Assembly (NCBI GenBank): GCA_031279875.1
Contig: JAITHS010000073.1
Span: 1 to 7,937 of the forward strand
DNA length: 7,937 nt
Reading direction: 5' to 3'
Source of the DNA: Tannerella sp.
Lineage (GTDB): Bacteria; Bacteroidota; Bacteroidia; Bacteroidales; Tannerellaceae
Part shown: one piece after another, positions 7,713 through 7,937 of the stretch
Position numbering within the stretch: the stretch's first letter is position 1
How the letters are laid out: every line of letters begins with the position of its first letter
The notes under the pieces: model-generated
The model's input: the letters and a program-made list of their open reading frames with translations, nothing else
Databases searched by the model: none
What the model was told of the DNA's origin: nothing
Translations under genes and position numbers: made by a program

Positions 7713-7744
7713 ATTATGTTTTTCACATAATTTGATTCACATAA
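7713..7744 (+). repeat. Short inverted repeat plus direct repeat in the remnant's leader
   Basis: ATTATGT (7713-7719) and ACATAAT (7725-7731) form a perfect 7-bp inverted repeat with a 5-base loop, located at the predicted transcription start. The 9-mer TTCACATAA occurs at 7722-7730 and again at 7736-7744, a 14-base period. This could be an operator or a leader hairpin; in such A/T-rich DNA chance is also reasonable. Confidence 0.35.
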
Positions 7745-7747
7745 AAA

Positions 7748-7937
7748 ATGAAAGAACGCAATAATCCATTTGTAACGCAAGGTTACGTATCGCCGGAATA
7801 CTTTTGTGACCGCGAAAAAGAGACGCAGCAATTAGTCAAAAACATTCATAGACAAAGAATTTATAACACACGACAATAACGGTTACTCTGTCTATGATAA
7901 GTTTTTTGAAATCTGGCTGCGAGATGCGTATAATTCC
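7748..7937 (+). pseudogene. Remnant of an AAA+-type ATP-binding protein with its core deleted (continues past window)
   Basis: The ATG at 7748 opens a 43-codon frame ending at TAA (7877-7879). Its start, with NNPFVTQGYVSPEYF (5-19) and CDREKETQQLVKNI (20-33), is the N-terminus I know from Bacteroidales ATP-binding proteins of the archaeal-ATPase type, normally some 350-400 residues long and followed at once by a Walker A loop (PRR-x-GKT). Here no Walker A follows. Instead a different frame, open from 7836 to the window end, reads DKEFITHDNNGYSVYDKF (7851-7904) then FEIWLRDAY, which resembles the C-terminal winged-helix end of the same family. The ATPase core, roughly 300 residues, is absent and the two ends are out of frame, so the gene is dead. 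A 43-residue peptide could still be made. The family is recognised from memory; the deletion reading is inference. The true 3' end lies beyond the window. Confidence 0.74.

Noticed and set aside
7748..7937. Programmed ribosomal frameshift joining the two ATPase-like segments
   Set aside because: A frameshift would rejoin the ends but would not restore the missing Walker A/B core of about 300 residues, so deletion is the simpler reading.
1..7937. A new defence, phage or mobile-element system
   Set aside because: No transposase, integrase, nuclease, toxin-antitoxin pair, array of spaced repeats or terminal inverted repeats could be seen; all intact genes have ordinary envelope or metabolic explanations.

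Overview
The window looks like a chromosomal segment of a Bacteroidota bacterium, most likely order Bacteroidales. Three things point there: the protein families (Bacteroidota-type LptC, a DUF5020 outer-membrane protein, a GH106-like glycosidase, a Bacteroidales-type ATPase N-terminus); several exact TAnnTTTG promoter boxes, three of them with an upstream TTTG; and start codons with A/T-rich leaders and no clear Shine-Dalgarno. Coding density is high and no stretch over 300 bases lacks a gene. I saw no tRNA, rRNA, CRISPR array or insertion sequence.

Left block (1-4030, minus strand), read right to left: coaX (type III pantothenate kinase, 3296-4030), a FadL/OmpP1-like outer-membrane barrel (2065-3312, overlapping coaX by 17 nt), a secreted TPR-type repeat protein (669-2033) and the start of lptC (1-658, cut by the window edge). 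Overlaps or short gaps and a single promoter upstream of coaX indicate one operon. It joins a CoA-biosynthesis enzyme to three envelope proteins. From memory, this order is common in Bacteroidales, so it is probably housekeeping synteny.

Middle (4031-4854): a 110-bp divergent intergenic region has two promoters whose -33 elements lie side by side. One drives the coaX operon and the other a DUF5020 (Tsx-like) outer-membrane protein on the plus strand. That gene converges on, and overlaps by 29 bp, the end of the large minus-strand gene.

Right block (4826-7624, minus strand): a 932-residue exported GH106-like glycoside hydrolase (alpha-L-rhamnosidase relative) with its own well-formed promoter. 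No SusC/SusD or sugar-catabolism genes are visible beside it.

Right edge (7625-7937): a second divergent region leads to the remains of an AAA+-type ATP-binding protein. Its N-terminal ~30 residues are joined directly, out of frame, to what looks like its C-terminal ~30 residues, with the whole ATPase core missing. This internal-deletion scar is the most unusual thing in the window. I found no convincing new multi-gene system; most of the window reads as normal Bacteroidales chromosome.
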